Shown here piece after piece: positions 52,326 through 63,534 of a stretch of 64,000 nucleotides of DNA. Position 1 is the first letter of the stretch, and each line of letters opens with the position of its first letter. This DNA comes from Riptortus pedestris (lineage: Eukaryota; Arthropoda; Insecta; Hemiptera; Alydidae), in the NCBI GenBank assembly GCA_019009955.1, contig JADPXZ010000007.1:2837001-2901000 (forward strand), in the 5' to 3' direction. The translations under genes were made by a program, and so were the position numbers. A model generated the notes under the pieces. The model ran no database searches and was not told the DNA's origin. It was given only the letters and a program-made list of their open reading frames with translations.

Positions 52326-53644
52326 GTAATCTATTATATATATATATATATTTGTCTGTTAACGCTCTAGCGGTCACAATTATTGTCCGATCGTTACCAA
52401 ACTCGGCATTTAAACGTTTTATGTAAAAATACATAATCAAGTTCATTAACAGCTGAAATCGGACCGTTGAGGGGTTTAGAAAAAATTTTGAAAATTCAAA
52501 ATATCTCCGTTATTAATAATAATTATTCAAAATTATTCAGTTTATTCAAAATATGACCAACTATATTCATTATATTAAATAGATATATTGAAATAATAAA
52601 ATAAATAATAATAATTTTTAATGACTTAATTAATAAATCAATCTAATTTTAAATGACTTAATTAGTAATATTTTTTAATGTCATAATTAATAAATTAATA
52701 GAATTTATAATGGCTTAATTAATTAATTAATAGAATGTATAATGGCTTAATTAATAAATTAATAGAATTTATAATGGCTTAATTAATAAACTAATAGAAT
52801 TTATAATGGCTTAATTAATAAATTAATAGAATTTATAATGGCTTAATTTATAAACTAATAGAATTTATAGTGGCTTAATTAATAAATTAATAGAATTTAT
52901 AATGGCTTAATTAATAAATTAATAGAATTTATAATGGCTTAATTTATAAACTAATAGAATTTATAATGGCTTAATTAATAAACTAATAGAATTTATAATG
53001 GCTTAATTAATAAATTAATAGAATTTATAATGACTTAAGTAATAAATTAATAGAATTTATTAATGCTTAATTAATAAATTAATAGAATTTATAATGGCTT
53101 AATTAATAAACTAATAGAATTTATAATGGCTTAATTAATAAATTAATAGAATTTATAATGGCTTAATTTATAAATTAATAGAATTTTAAATGGCTTAATT
53201 AGTAATATTTGTATTGACTTAATTAATAAAATTTATAATGACTTATAAATAATGTCAGAAATTTCATAAATTCTAACGACTCAATTAAAAAACTAATAGA
53301 ATTTAAGATAGCTTAATTAATAAATAATGATTTATAAATTAATTCAGAAATTGCATTTATTCCAATGACTTAATATATAAATTAATAGAATTTATAATGA
53401 CTTAATTAATAAAATTTGAGCCGAATTAATAAAAAAATAAATAATTGAATTTATAATGGCTTTATTAATAAAATCTGTAATGAATTAATTAAAAAATTAA
53501 GCCATTAGATCCCTTATGAATTATAAATTAAGCCAGAGAATTGATAAATTCTAATGATTTAATTAATAAATTAATTGAATTTATTACAATTTAATAAAAA
53601 ATAATAATAGAATTTATAATGACCTAATTAATAAAATTTGTCGA
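52326..53644. repeat. Intron 25, part 1: fragment and AT minisatellite
   Basis: 52350-52510 is a reversed fragment with GTTAACGCTCTAGCGGTCACAAT and CCGATCGTTACCAAACTCGG, matching the opposite strand of 6780-6905 and 20065-20200. Positions 52560-53640 hold the 'aatggcttaattaataaactaatagaatttat' family, with a regular period of about 32 bp from 52690 to 53180. No exon seen. Confidence 0.85.
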
Positions 53645-54085
53645 GGGGGGTTTAGAATTTTGGAAAATCGAAATATCTCAGTTACTATGCGTCGGATCGA
53701 AAAATTGTACATAACCAATCTTATTGCAAATTAAATTTACTATAAATATTGTTATATACATTTATTCTCTATCTTGAATATTAGCCGAGATATTTGCATT
53801 TTTCAGTTTTCATCCTCGAGCAAAGCCCCACTCCTGCTCGTGTCACATAAACAATACTCTGTTATATAATAAACTGCGTTGTTCGAAGCTGAAATACCAA
53901 ATATTGTTTTCGAGAGACCTTTATTATACGAGATGCAATGAGACATGCAAATATGGATTTCTCATTAGCATCATGTATTTATTCGCTGTAATATTGCTGC
54001 GGTCGTGTTGAGTGTTTAGCAGTATGTACATTTATCTAGTGTTCAACTTCACGCTGGGAAATATGCTTAGTTAACGCAGACTTTT
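53645..54085 (+). repeat. Composite dispersed element of about 440 bp abutting exon E26
   Basis: In order: a CAAATATCTC subfamily-A-type element (about 53670-53808), the GAGCAAAGCCCCACTCC module (53805-53935) and the GTTTAGCAG module (53955-54075). The same order occurs at 63535-63985, so this is one larger element. About 30 bases of T-rich sequence then lead to the E26 acceptor. Confidence 0.85.
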
Positions 54086-54114
54086 TTTAATTTTTGTTTA
54101 ATTGTTATTTGCAG

Positions 54115-54274
54115 GTTGGCATCACTGGAGCAGGCTCTCGGTCTGGCCGAGCATTTGGCCGAGTCCCACGCTCACCTCTCGGCATGGCTCGGCGAAATGG
54201 AGGGCTCGGCTAAAGCGCTGCCGCCTCCTTCTATACGACCGGATGTTATTGCTCAACAGCAGGACAGGACTGAG
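54115..54274 (+). CDS. shot: Spectraplakin exon E26 (helix A)
   Basis: Acceptor attgttatttgcag and donor ACTGAG|GTGAGT. It completes an Arg codon and ends in phase 0. LASLEQALGLAEHLAESHAH then LSAWLGEMEGSAKALPPPSI: end of helix C and helix A with Trp, then a Pro-rich A-B turn. It ends RPDVIAQQQDRTE. Confidence 0.92.
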
Positions 54275-55786
54275 GTGAGTCGCAAATAGGAAGTGAGATG
54301 GAAAGACAGAGAGGAAGGGAGAGCCACAGGGATTTAAACAGAGAGAGAGAGTGATAGAAAGACAGAAGGGGAAGGGGGAAAAGATAGAAAGATAGACGGA
54401 GAGTTGGGAGGTAAGACAGAGGGGAAGAGAGGGAAAAGAAAGAAAGACAGGTTGTGAGGGAGGGGGAAAGATTGAAAGACAGAAGGAGAGGAGAGAGATA
54501 GAAAGAGAGAAGGGGAGGGAGGGAGAAATGGAAAGAGATAGAAAGACAGAAGGGTAAGCAGGGAGTGATAGAAAGACAGGAGGAGAGGGAGGAGGAAATA
54601 GAAAGACAGCGGGGGAAGGAGGGAAAAGATTGAAAGACAGAAGGAGAGGGAGGGGGAAAACAGAAAGACAGAAGGAGAGGGAGGGAGAATATAGAAAGAC
54701 AGAAGGGGAGGCAGGGAGAGATAGAAAGACGGACGGAGAGGGTGGAGGGAGAAAGATAGAAAGACAGAAGGCGAGAGAGGGAGAAAGATAGAAAGACAGA
54801 AAGGAGAGGGAGGGAAAAATATAAAAAGACAGAAGGGGAGGGAGGGAGAAAGATAGAAAGACGGAGGGGAGGGAGGGGAAAAGATATAAAGACAGAAAGG
54901 AGAGGGAGGGGAAAAGATAGAAAGACCGGAGGAGAGGGAGGGAAAATATACAAAGACAGAAGGGGAGGGAGGGGAAAAGATAGAAAGACAGAGGGAGAGG
55001 GAGGGGAAAAGATAGAAAGACAGAAGGAGAGGGAGGGGAAAAGATATAAAGACAGAGGGAGAGGGATGGAAAGATAGAAAGACGGTAGGAGAGGGAGGAA
55101 AAAGATAGAAAGACAGAAGGAGGGGGAAAGATAAAAGACAGAAGGGGGAAAAAAGAAAGACAGAAGGAGAGGGAGGGGAAAACCAGAAAGACAGAAGGAG
55201 AGGGAGGGGAAAAGATACAAAGACAGAAGGAGAGGGAGGGGAAAACCAGAAAGACAGAAGGAGAGGGAGGGGAAAAGATACAAAGACAGAAGGAGGGGGA
55301 GGGAGAAATATGGAGAAATAGAAAGACAGAAGAGGAGGGAGAGATAGAAAGACAGAAGAGGAGAAGAGAGTCAGGAGGAGAGAGGGAGAGATGGAAAGAT
55401 ATAGAAAGATAGAATGGGAGGGAGATAGAAGGGGAGGAAGAGAGGGAGAGGTAGAAAGACAGAAGAGGAGGGAGAGAGATAGAAAGACAGAAGAGGAGAA
55501 GAGAGTCAGGAGGAGGGAGGGAGAGATGGAAAGATATAGAAAGATAGAAGGGGAGGAAGAGAGGGAGAGATAGATAGACAGAAGAGGAGGGAGAGAGATA
55601 GAAAGACAGAAGAGGAGAAGAGAGTCAGGAGGAGGGAGGGAGAGATGGAAAGATATAGAAAGATAGAATGGGAGGAAGATAGAAGGGGAGGAAGAGAGGG
55701 AGAGATAGAAAGACAGAAGAGGAGGGAGAGAGATAGAAAGATAAAAGGGGAGGGAGAGGGAGATAAAAAGACAGAAGAGTTGGGGA

Positions 55787-55790
<4 letters not shown>
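54275..55790 (+). repeat. Purine-rich GATAGAAAGACAGAAGGAGAGGGAGGG array, 1.5 kb
   Basis: Starts right after the E26 donor. Units of about 28-30 bp, nearly pure A/G. A longer unit of about 120 bp with GAAGAGGAGAAGAGAGTCAGGAGGAG is repeated three or four times at 55330-55700. A 345-codon - strand frame (SFCLSIFPLPL-like) is the repeat translated. No exon seen. Confidence 0.92.
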
Positions 55791-55846
<56 letters not shown>

Positions 55847-56116
55847 GTTTAGAGGGGGAGAATTTAGAAAATTCTTAATATCTCAGTTATTATGTGTCGG
55901 ATCAAAAATTTGTACATAACCAATCTTATTGCAAATTAAATTTCCTATAAATATTGTTATATACATTTATTCTCTATCTTGAATATTAACCGAGATATTT
56001 GCATTTTTCACTTTCATTGAGCAAAGCCCCACTTCTACGCCATATTAACAATTAGCTTTTGTATCGAAACTACTTATTATGCTTAAATATATTAATTTTT
56101 ATGAAACTTTTTTCAG
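55791..56116. repeat. (TA)n and CAAATATCTC A element before E27
   Basis: (TA)n 55791-55842, then a + oriented subfamily-A element (about 55868-56012, starting TTAATATCTCAGTTATTATG, a diverged left end) and the beginning of the GAGCAAAGCCCC module (56016-56036), broken off. About 80 bases of ordinary intron lead to the acceptor. Confidence 0.82.
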
Positions 56117-56311
56117 CTGCTGCTCCAGTCTATCGCCGAGCACAAACCGCTCGTAGACAAGCTGAACAAAACCGGAGAAGCCCTCATACAACTTGTCGCC
56201 GACGACGAAGGCGCTAAAGTACAGGAAGTACTGGACGCAGATAACAACCGATACGACAAACTCAGGGCGTCGCTCAGAGAGAGACAAGCTACTCTAGAAC
56301 AGGCACTCCAA
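56117..56311 (+). CDS. shot: Spectraplakin exon E27 (helix B and C)
   Basis: Acceptor gaaacttttttcag and donor CTCCAA|GTAAGT. Phase 0 at both ends, 65 codons. LLLQSIAEHKPLVDKLNKTG then EALIQLVADDEGAKVQEVLD then NNRYDKLRASLRERQATLEQ. HKPLVDKLNKTG and LVADDEGAKVQ are patterns I associate with spectraplakin rods, which makes this one of the most diagnostic exons. Confidence 0.94.
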
Positions 56312-56316
56312 GTAAG

Positions 56317-56372
<56 letters not shown>
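56312..56372. repeat. (TA)n after the E27 donor
   Basis: The donor GTAAGT continues into TTATATATA to 56370, ending where TIR element copy 2 begins. Confidence 0.9.
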
Positions 56373-56374
<2 letters not shown>

Positions 56375-56968
56375 TCAACCGCAAAAAAAACCGGCCACTT
56401 CATTTTTGTCGTATTAAAAGCTAATTTTCATCAATTTTCTTTATGTGGCTATTCTAGTTATTAGAGAGAATTTAGAGTCTAAGTCCATTGAACTAATCCC
56501 TTCAGGATTAGTAAACAATTAGATAAAACTCAGATTAGATTTATTCGTCGTCAAGTTGATCTAATTCTCAACTGTAAGTAGTTTTGTCGCACATTTAAAC
56601 ATCTTTACCGAGCATTTTCTTTAATTAATGTTTTATTTTTATTTCGCTCCAGAATAATGGCTCTTTCAAACTTAGATGGAAGGCCGGAGCTTACGTTACA
56701 TTCCCGAAACGCTTCGGCTAGCCAAGTCTACCGTTCACTGTAATAAAAATGAAGAATAATTTTTTTTTTTTTAAATGTGTTAATTTATCTTTTTATTTTT
56801 TTTTATTTTGTATTTTTGTGTAAATAATCAATAAAAATTATTCACTTTTGGCAGATTTTGTTTAAATAACCTATAGATTAACCAATTATTTTAATTAAAA
56901 AGATTAATATACATATATATTAAGTATTTAACAAAATTATAAGACTAAATCTAAGTGTCCGGTTTTTT
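56373..56968. mobile_element. TIR DNA element, copy 2 (right end truncated)
   Basis: Same left TIR ACTCAACCGCAAAAAAAACC as copy 1 and very similar interior, with a 12-base deletion near 56608. The right TIR is cut: CTAAGTGTCCGGTTTTTTAT stops before GCGGTTGAGT, and AT-rich Helitron sequence follows. Confidence 0.78.
56657..56743 (+). CDS. Small 28-codon frame inside TIR element copy 2
   Basis: Same frame as in copy 1, starting MALSNLDGRPELTLHSRNAS and ending ASQVYRSL, with Arg in place of His at residue 26. It is again preceded by an acceptor-like tttcgctccag. No recognised family. Confidence 0.35.
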   Translation: MALSNLDGRPELTLHSRNASASQVYRSL

Positions 56969-57672
56969 ATAAAAAAAAAGAATATAAAAATAACAAACGC
57001 CAAACAATATTATTTTTAAGTTATTATAGTTTATTTCTTAAAATTACATATCACATATTAATTACGACAGTAACACTAACAAACAATGTCAACCTTTTAA
57101 TGCTATAGCGCGAACAATATTTTTTGTTAGCCCATCTTTAGCGAGCACAAACAAACTGGATGGTTTACCCACTCGAGAGCATGCTACGTACAATTTGCAT
57201 TTCACTCACCAGTAAAGACGCGGCAAATTTTAAGAATCTAAGATTGCTAACACAAAGCATATATCAGGATTAAACTTTAATAATAGAAATAAATGTTTAT
57301 TTTATATTTGCCATAAGCTAAGGGAAACTTTAATCGAAGTGCAGTTAAAAACACTATAATTGATCAGTGATCGAGCGGGACGATAATGATTAAACTACTA
57401 AAATGGCAATAAAAAAATAGGGGTTGGTGATAAAAAAAGCAAAAATTTAGGGTTGTACGTATTTTTTAATGCCAAATTATAAAAAAAGAAAAAAAAAACA
57501 TTTTATCCAAAAATTAAAAAAAAATGTTAAGGGTGAACAACCCTTATCAATTAGGGCTATGAAAAATAGATAGTAGCCGATTCTCAGACCTACTGAATAC
57601 GCATATAAAATTTGGTAAAAACCGGTAAAGCCGTTTCGGAGGAGTACCCTAACTAACATTGTCACATGGAAA
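56969..57672 (-). mobile_element. Helitron (5' end and interior), 3' end lost
   Basis: On the - strand from about 57672 the sequence reads TATATAAAATTTCCATGTGA, then GTACTCCTCCGAAACGGCTT and GAGAATCGGCTACTATCTAT, the 5' region of a well-known arthropod Helitron type as I remember it. The interior includes a helicase remnant. No hairpin/CTAG end is found near 56970, so the 3' end is missing, probably removed at the junction with the TIR element. Confidence 0.7.
57089..57207 (-). pseudogene. Helitron helicase C-terminal remnant
   Basis: The - strand reads KLYVACSRVGKPSSLFVLAK, then DGLTKNIVRAIALKG and a stop. LYVACSRV is motif VI of the Pif1-type SF1B helicase of Helitrons. Just upstream, sequence for LPRLxT..GE can be read in a shifted frame (57208-57235), where LPRxVFTHGQLYVA would be expected, so a frameshift separates them. 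It is far too short to function. Confidence 0.75.
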
Positions 57673-57675
57673 TTT

Positions 57676-57727
<52 letters not shown>

Positions 57728-58139
57728 ACTCTAAATAACAAAATAAACAACTTTTGTTATGTGCACGTTTGGCTAAAAAAGAATAGAAAATGAGGTATCG
57801 CAGATTGTTTATTCAGGCCTCCGTTATAACCGCCACTCCCGTTCGAACCTAAAAAATTTAATATAGCTTATAATCGTGGAAGAATTAATGCTGATTTACG
57901 TATAGAGTTTTGTTAAGTTCGGTTCTTTAAAATTGTCGGCTCCCACTTTAATTTTTTAGTGTATATCTCGTTTATATTTTGTTATACGACAAATGACCTT
58001 AACTAACTTTATTAGATTAAATCTAACTTCATCTTTATTAAATCACTCTATATTACATTTTCCTTTATTAAATACACCTAATTTAAATCTACTTATATAA
58101 AACCACCTTTATTTAGGTTGATTTAATACATGTAAATTT
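57673..58139. repeat. (TA)n, Helitron-interior fragment and minisatellite scrap
   Basis: (TA)n 57680-57722. A Helitron module with ACAACTTTTGTTATGTGCAC and TATAACCGCCACTCCCGTTC occupies 57723-57995 and resembles 21640-21960. A short piece of the ATCTACCTTTATTAA family follows (58010-58135). Confidence 0.8.
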
Positions 58140-58770
58140 TATAATAGTTATTTATTATCCAAGTGACGAAAGTAGATCATTTTCCAACTCGAGTGAAACG
58201 TTTAGCCACACGAGCGAAGCGAGTCTGGTAATTTGACGAGAGTTGTAAATTCTACTTTGGTCACGAGTGTAATATTAAATTTTTTCTGTAATCGTGTAAT
58301 ACATGATCAGATCTAAGCAGAATACGAACAAAATTAGGATGTTGTCAAGATTATGGTATGTTGTTGGTAGGTTATAAGCATGGTTGTGAAAGGTTATAAG
58401 CATAGTTATAAAACAACTAGTGATGATTGTCAAGTAGTGCAGTTATAAACAATTGCAGCTTATAAACAAGGAAGCTAATTATTATTATATTTAAATTTTA
58501 AAATATATCGGTTATTTCCACCAATAATTCATTCACATTTCAATTTATTTTGTTAAAATAAATTCTTACAATGTTAAGAAACATTTAAAAGCATTTAATT
58601 TCCAACTTCGAATTATTTTTTAATTTATACTTATTACTAATTAAGAAGGCAATTCACTTTCTTCACTTGTGAACAAAGTGATTACTTTCTTCACTCTATT
58701 GCAAAATGTTTCACTTTCTTCACTCATTTCAGTTTAGTAATGTTACCATTATTCGACGATTACAGAAAAA
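58140..58770 (-). mobile_element. Foldback element copy, reversed
   Basis: Reverse orientation relative to 5585-6206. It starts with CAAGTGACGAAAGTAGATCATTTTCC, then GTTTAGCCACACGAGCGAAG, and ends GTTACCATTATTCGACGATTAC. Only one long arm plus the start of the other is kept. Confidence 0.8.
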
Positions 58771-58974
58771 GGTATATTTAATAAATGTAGATCTAATAAA
58801 AATGGATATAATAAAGCTAGATTTTATAGAGCTTATTAAAATTGCCCGATATATTTCTCATTAGCATCATGTATTTATTCGCTGTAATATTGCTGCGGTC
58901 GTGTTGAGTGTTTAGCAGGATGCAGATTTATCTATTGGAGAACTTCTTTTTTATTTATTTCGTGCGATTTTCAG
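58771..58974 (+). repeat. Minisatellite scrap and GTTTAGCAG module before E28
   Basis: About 60 bases of 'gtagatctaataaa' text, then the module at 58836-58945 (ATATTTCTCATTAGCATCATG ... GTTTAGCAGGATGCAGATTT). The module ends about 30 bases before the E28 acceptor. Confidence 0.8.
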
Positions 58975-59215
58975 GAGTCGAGCAGAGCGACAGACAAGCT
59001 CGAAGGTATGTTGCGAGCGTTGGCATCTACCGCTGACGAATTATCATCGTTGGGGCCGGTGTCGGCACACCCGCCGAGACTGAGGGAGCAGCTGAAGGAG
59101 GTGAACCAGCTGTCGGATCAGCTTTCGAAAAGGGAAGAGGCGTTCAGAGCTGTTAAGAAGGCCGCTGAAGAGGTTATTAGCAAGGCTCAGGATAAGCAGG
59201 ACCCTGCTGTGAAAG
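58975..59215 (+). CDS. shot: Spectraplakin exon E28 (helix A and B)
   Basis: Acceptor gtgcgattttcag and donor AAAG|GTGGGT. Phase 0 in, one base out. ESSRATDKLEGMLRALASTA is a helix A with Met/Leu in place of Trp; RLREQLKEVNQLSDQLSKRE is helix B. It ends KDKQDPAVK-like (AQDKQDPAVK). A (CT)n tract starts 20 bases past the donor. Confidence 0.9.
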
Positions 59216-59232
59216 GTGGGTGTGGCTCTCTT

Positions 59233-59326
<94 letters not shown>

Positions 59327-59680
59327 CCTCTCTCCCTCTCTCCCTCCCTCCCTCCCCCTCACTTCCTCTCTCACTCGCTCTTTCTCACTCCCCCGCATTT
59401 TTAAACTCACTCTCTCATTAGCTCTCTTTCTCACATCCACTCCCCCTCTCTCTCCCATACACTCCCCATCTCTCTCTCTTTCGCATCTCCCCCCCCCTCG
59501 CTCTCTCTTACTCTCCACCCACCCCTTTCTTTCTCACTCACTCTCTCTCTCTCTCTTCCTCCACCCACCCCTCTCTCTTTTCCTCCCTCCCTACTTCTCT
59601 CTCCCACTTTCGCTCCTTCTCACTCTAAAAACTCCTTTTAATTCATCAACTCTTTAATATGTTTATTGTCCAAAACGCAG
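59216..59680. repeat. (CT)n pyrimidine-rich intron 28
   Basis: Pure CT from about 59236 to 59322, then degenerate C/T-rich sequence to 59640, and the E29 acceptor. Frames of SLSLSL or RERERE type on either strand are not genes. Confidence 0.93.
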
Positions 59681-59931
59681 ATGTCCGACGGAAACTGGAG
59701 AAACTCGGCAGCCTTTGGGAAGAGCTACAGACGGCTACAACAGCTCGAGGCGCCAGCCTACAGCGGGCTCTCGAAGTAGCTAGCGAGTTCTGGGCCGAGT
59801 TGGAGTCTGTGATGGGAACTCTAGCCGATCTAGAAGCGTCTCTAGCGTCTCAGCAACCGCCAGCAGTCAGACCGCAAGCTATTGTCAAACAGCAACAAGC
59901 ACTGCAGGAGATCAAAGCAGAAATTGACCAG
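59681..59931 (+). CDS. shot: Spectraplakin exon E29 (helix C, helix A, start of B)
   Basis: Acceptor ccaaaacgcag and donor GACCAG|GTCAGT. It completes an Asp codon and ends in phase 0. VRRKLEKLGSLWEELQTATT is helix C with Trp, LEVASEFWAELESVMGTLAD helix A with Trp, then VRPQAIVKQQQALQEIKAEI and DQ. Confidence 0.93.
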
Positions 59932-61678
59932 GTCAGTCAAGAAATTATATTTTGCATTAAAAATCTCAGAGGTTTTATCTCGGCTTAGAAACCCCAGAGA
60001 CTTTAGGAATCTCGAAGAAGCTTGAGAAAACTCAGGCTATAGACATTCTGGGTTGGTGAGAAATCTCATGGGGTTTCGGGGATATCAAGAGGCTTGAGAA
60101 ATCTCAGAGGGTTTAGAAATTTGAGAAGGTCTCTGAAGATTGAGAGGTTTTAGAAATATTGGGGGCCTTCAAAATCTCAAAGGTTTTATAAATTTTAGTG
60201 GGCCTTAGAAATCTCAAAGGTTTTATAAATTTTAGGGGGCCTTAGAAATCTCAAAGTTTTTATAAATTTTAGGGGGCCTTAGATATCTCAAAGGTTTTAT
60301 AAATTTTAGGGGGCCTTAGAAATCTCAAAGGTTTTATAAATTTTAGGGGGCCTTAGATATCTCAAAGGTTTTATAAATTTTAGGGGGCCTTAGAAATCTC
60401 AAAGGTTTTATAAATTTTAGGGGGCCTTAAGAAATTTCAAAGGTTTTATATATTTTTGGGGACCTTAGAAATCTCAAATGGTTTTAGAAATTTTAGGGGG
60501 GCCTTAGAAATCTCAAAGGTTTTATAAATTTTAGGGGGCCTTAGAAATCTCAAAGGTTTTATAAATTTTAGGGGGCCTTAGAAATTTCAAAGGTTTTATA
60601 TATTTTTGGGGACCTTAGAAATCTCAAAGGTTTTAGAAATTTTAGGGGGCCTTAGAAATCTCAAAGGTTTTAGAAATTTTAGGGGGCCTTAGAAATCTCA
60701 AAGGTTTTTAGAAATTTTGAGAAATCACTGAAGCTCTTGAAATTTCTGGGGTTTTCAGTCTCAAGAAGCTTGAGAAATCTCTGAGATATTTCAGTCTCAA
60801 TAGGCTTGAGAAATCTCAAAGGCTTTTCAAAGTCTCAAGAGGCTTGAAAAATCTCAAAGGCTTTTAGAAATTTTGAGAAATCACTGAAGCTCTTGAAATT
60901 TCTGGGGTTTTCAGTCTCAAGAAGCTTGAGTAATCTCAGAATTTTTCAGTCTCAAGAGGCTCAAGAAATATCAGAGATTTTTCTCAAGAGGCTCGAGAAA
61001 TCTCAGAATTTTCCAGTTTCAAGAGGCTCGAGAAATCTCAGAATTTTTCAGTCTCAAGAGGCACGAGAAATCTCAGAGATTTTTCAGTCTCAAGTAGCTC
61101 GAGAAATCTCAGAATTTTCCAGTCTCAAGAGGGTCGAGAAATCTCAGAGATTTTCAGTCTCAAGAGTTTTGAGAAATCTCAAAGGTTTTTCAAGTCTCAA
61201 GTATCTTGAGAAATCTCAAAGGTTTTTCAAGTCTCAAGTATCTTGAGAAATCTCAAAGGTTTTTCAAGTCTCAAGTATCTTGAGAAATCTCAAAGGTTTT
61301 TCAAGTCTCAAGTATCTTGAGAAATCTCAGAATTCTTCAGTCTCAAAAGTTTTGAGAAATCTCAGGAATTTTTCATTCTCAAGAGTCGTGAGAAATCTCA
61401 GAGGTTTTTCAAGTCTCAAGTAACTTTAGAAATCTCGTTGATTTAAGAAATCTCAGAGATTTTAGATAAGATACCTTATACGTTTATTAAGTCTTTATGA
61501 AATCTCAAGGGGTTGAGAAATTTGACGTTAGAAATTTTGGAGGCTTGGGACTTAGTAATCTCATCGGCTTTTGAGTTCTAATAGACATTGCTAATCTCAT
61601 TTTCTCTTGTAACTTTTCCTATTAAAATTTTGAATATATTTTTATAAGTAATAATTTTGTTATGTCGTTGTGTGTTAG
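59932..61678. repeat. GAGAAATCTCAGAGG / CTCAAGAGGCTTGAG minisatellite (intron 29)
   Basis: 60165-60710 repeats a 38-bp unit (AATCTCAAAGGTTTTATAAATTTTAGGGGGCCTTAG) about fourteen times. 60710-61460 has a related unit of about 38 bp with TTTTTCAGTCTCAAGAGGC TCGAGAAATCTCAG. The motif GAGAAATCTC is nearly self-complementary. A 117-codon frame at 60893 is the repeat. About 100 bases of ordinary intron precede E30. Confidence 0.9.
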
Positions 61679-61914
61679 ACGAAGCCGGAAGTAGAGGTGG
61701 TGAGAAAGAGAGGAGAGAAACTGATGTCGCTCTGCGGAGACGCGGATAAACCAGAAGTACGCAAACACATTGAAGATTTGGACAACGCTTGGGACAACGT
61801 AACCGCTGCATTCGCCCGACGGGAAGAGAATCTCATTCACGCAATGGAAAGAGCGATGGAATTCCACGGAGCTCTCGATGAAATAACTAAACTACTAACT
61901 CAAGCCGAAGAAAG
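61679..61914 (+). CDS. shot: Spectraplakin exon E30 (helix B, C and next A)
   Basis: Acceptor gttgtgtgttag; probable donor GAAAG|GTTCGT at 61915, a weak site chosen because it leaves two bases in the usual AG|G phase. An alternative is GGTTC|GTATTC four bases later. TKPEVEVVRKRGEKLMSLCG is helix B, HIEDLDNAWDNVTAAFARRE helix C with Trp, and EFHGALDEITKLLTQAEE helix A. No stop codon precedes the donor, so the protein continues beyond. Confidence 0.88.
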
Positions 61915-63534
61915 GTTCGTATTCGTATTTGTTTTATTAATTTTAAACGGATAAAAATTGTGTGTCGCGCAGGCGATTTCAAAAATTGCTGTAACGTATG
62001 ATGATACAGATTTCAGAACATGATAAGAAGGTTTCAGGAGACTTTAGAACTCTAAGAGGCTTGAGAAATCTCGGATGCTTCAAATATCTCAGCCTAGAAA
62101 CCCCAGAGACTTGAGAAATCTCAGATGCTTGAGAAAACTCAAGGCTCTATATATTTTAGGAGTTTTGAGAAATATGAGGGGCTTGAGAGATCTCGGAGTT
62201 TTTTCAAAGTCTCGAGAAGCTTGAGAGATCTCAGAGGTTTTACAACGTCTTGAGAGGCTTTAGAAATCTCAGAGGTTTTTCAAAGTATCAAGGGGCTTGA
62301 GAAACCTCAGGGGTTTTTTAAAGTTTCGAGAGGCTTGAGAGATCTCGGAGGTTTTACAACGTCTTGAGAGGCTTTAGAAGTCTCAGGGGTTTTTCAAAGT
62401 CTCGAGAGGCTTGAGAGATCTCAGAGGTTTACCAAATTCTCAGAGGATTTAGAAATTTTAGGGGCTTTAGTAATCCAGTAAGATATCTCAGAGATTCTGG
62501 ATACTTTGCACATTTCATAAATCTCGTATTAGAGATCTCATAGGATTTAGAAATAGTTTTTCAAAGTCTCAAGGGGCTCGAGAAATCACAAGCTGAAACA
62601 TCTCGGACGCTAGGCAAAAATCTCAGCCTAGAAACCCCAGAGACTTCAGAAATCCCAGATGCTTGAGAAAACCCAAACTCTAGATATTTTAGGAGTTTTG
62701 AGAAATACGAGAGGCTTGTGAAATCTTAGATCATTTTCAAAGTGTCAAGGGGCTCGAGAAATCTCAAGCTGAAAATCTCGGATGTCTCAAAAATCTCGGG
62801 CGCTTCAAAAATCTCAGCCTAGAAACCCCAGACACTTTAGAAATCTCAGATGCTTGAGGAAACTCAAGACTCTAGATATTTTAGGAGTTTTAAGAAATAT
62901 GAGAGGCTTGAGATATCTCGGAGGTTTTACAAAGTCTTGAGAGGCTTGAGAAATCTCTCAAAGTCTAGGGGCTTGAGGAATCTCAGAGGTTTTTCAAAGT
63001 CTCAAGAGACCCTAGAAATCTCAGAGGTTTTTCAAAGTCTCAAGAGACTCTAGAAATCTCAGAGGTTTTTCAAAGTCTCAAGAGACTCTAGAAATCTCAG
63101 AGGTTTTTCAAAGACTCAAGAGGTTCAAGAAATCTTGAAAATTTGTCAAAGTCTCAAGAGGCTTGTGAGATTCAAGAGGTTTTTTCAAAGTCTCAAGGCG
63201 TTTGAGAAATCTCAGCTGAGAAACCCTAGAGACTTGAGAAATCTCAGATGCTTGAGAAAACTCTCTAAATATCTAGAGTCTATATTTTAGAAGTTTTGAG
63301 AAATACGAGAGGCTTGAGAAATCTCGGAAGGTTTTCAAAGTCTCAAGGGACTTTTGAGAAATCTCAGAGGTCTCAAAAATCTCGGACGCTTCAAAAATCT
63401 GAGTCTAGAAACCCCAGAGACTTGAGAAATCTAAGAAACTTGAGAAAACTCAAGACTCTAGATATTTTGGAAGTTTTGAGAAATACGAGAGGCTTGAGAA
63501 ATCTCACAGGTTTTTCAAAGTCTCGAGGAATTTC
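61915..63534. repeat. GAGAAATCTCAGAGG minisatellite, continued (intron 30)
   Basis: Degenerate units with TTTTTCAAAGTCTCAAGAGGCTTGAGAAATCTCAGAGG. Between 62040 and 63480 there is a higher-order unit of about 300-550 bp containing AGCCTAGAAACCCCAGAGACTT and ACTCTAGATATTTTAGGAG. 62990-63110 has three near-perfect 38-bp units. No exon seen. Confidence 0.9.

Noticed and set aside
54246..55283. 345-codon - strand frame rich in Leu/Ser/Pro/Phe resembling a membrane protein
   Set aside because: It is the complement of the GA-rich 28-bp repeat. The hydrophobic pattern follows the repeat period.
57477..57665. 62-residue - strand frame in the Helitron 5' region
   Set aside because: It lies in the non-coding 5' region shared by Helitrons and has no domain or codon signal.
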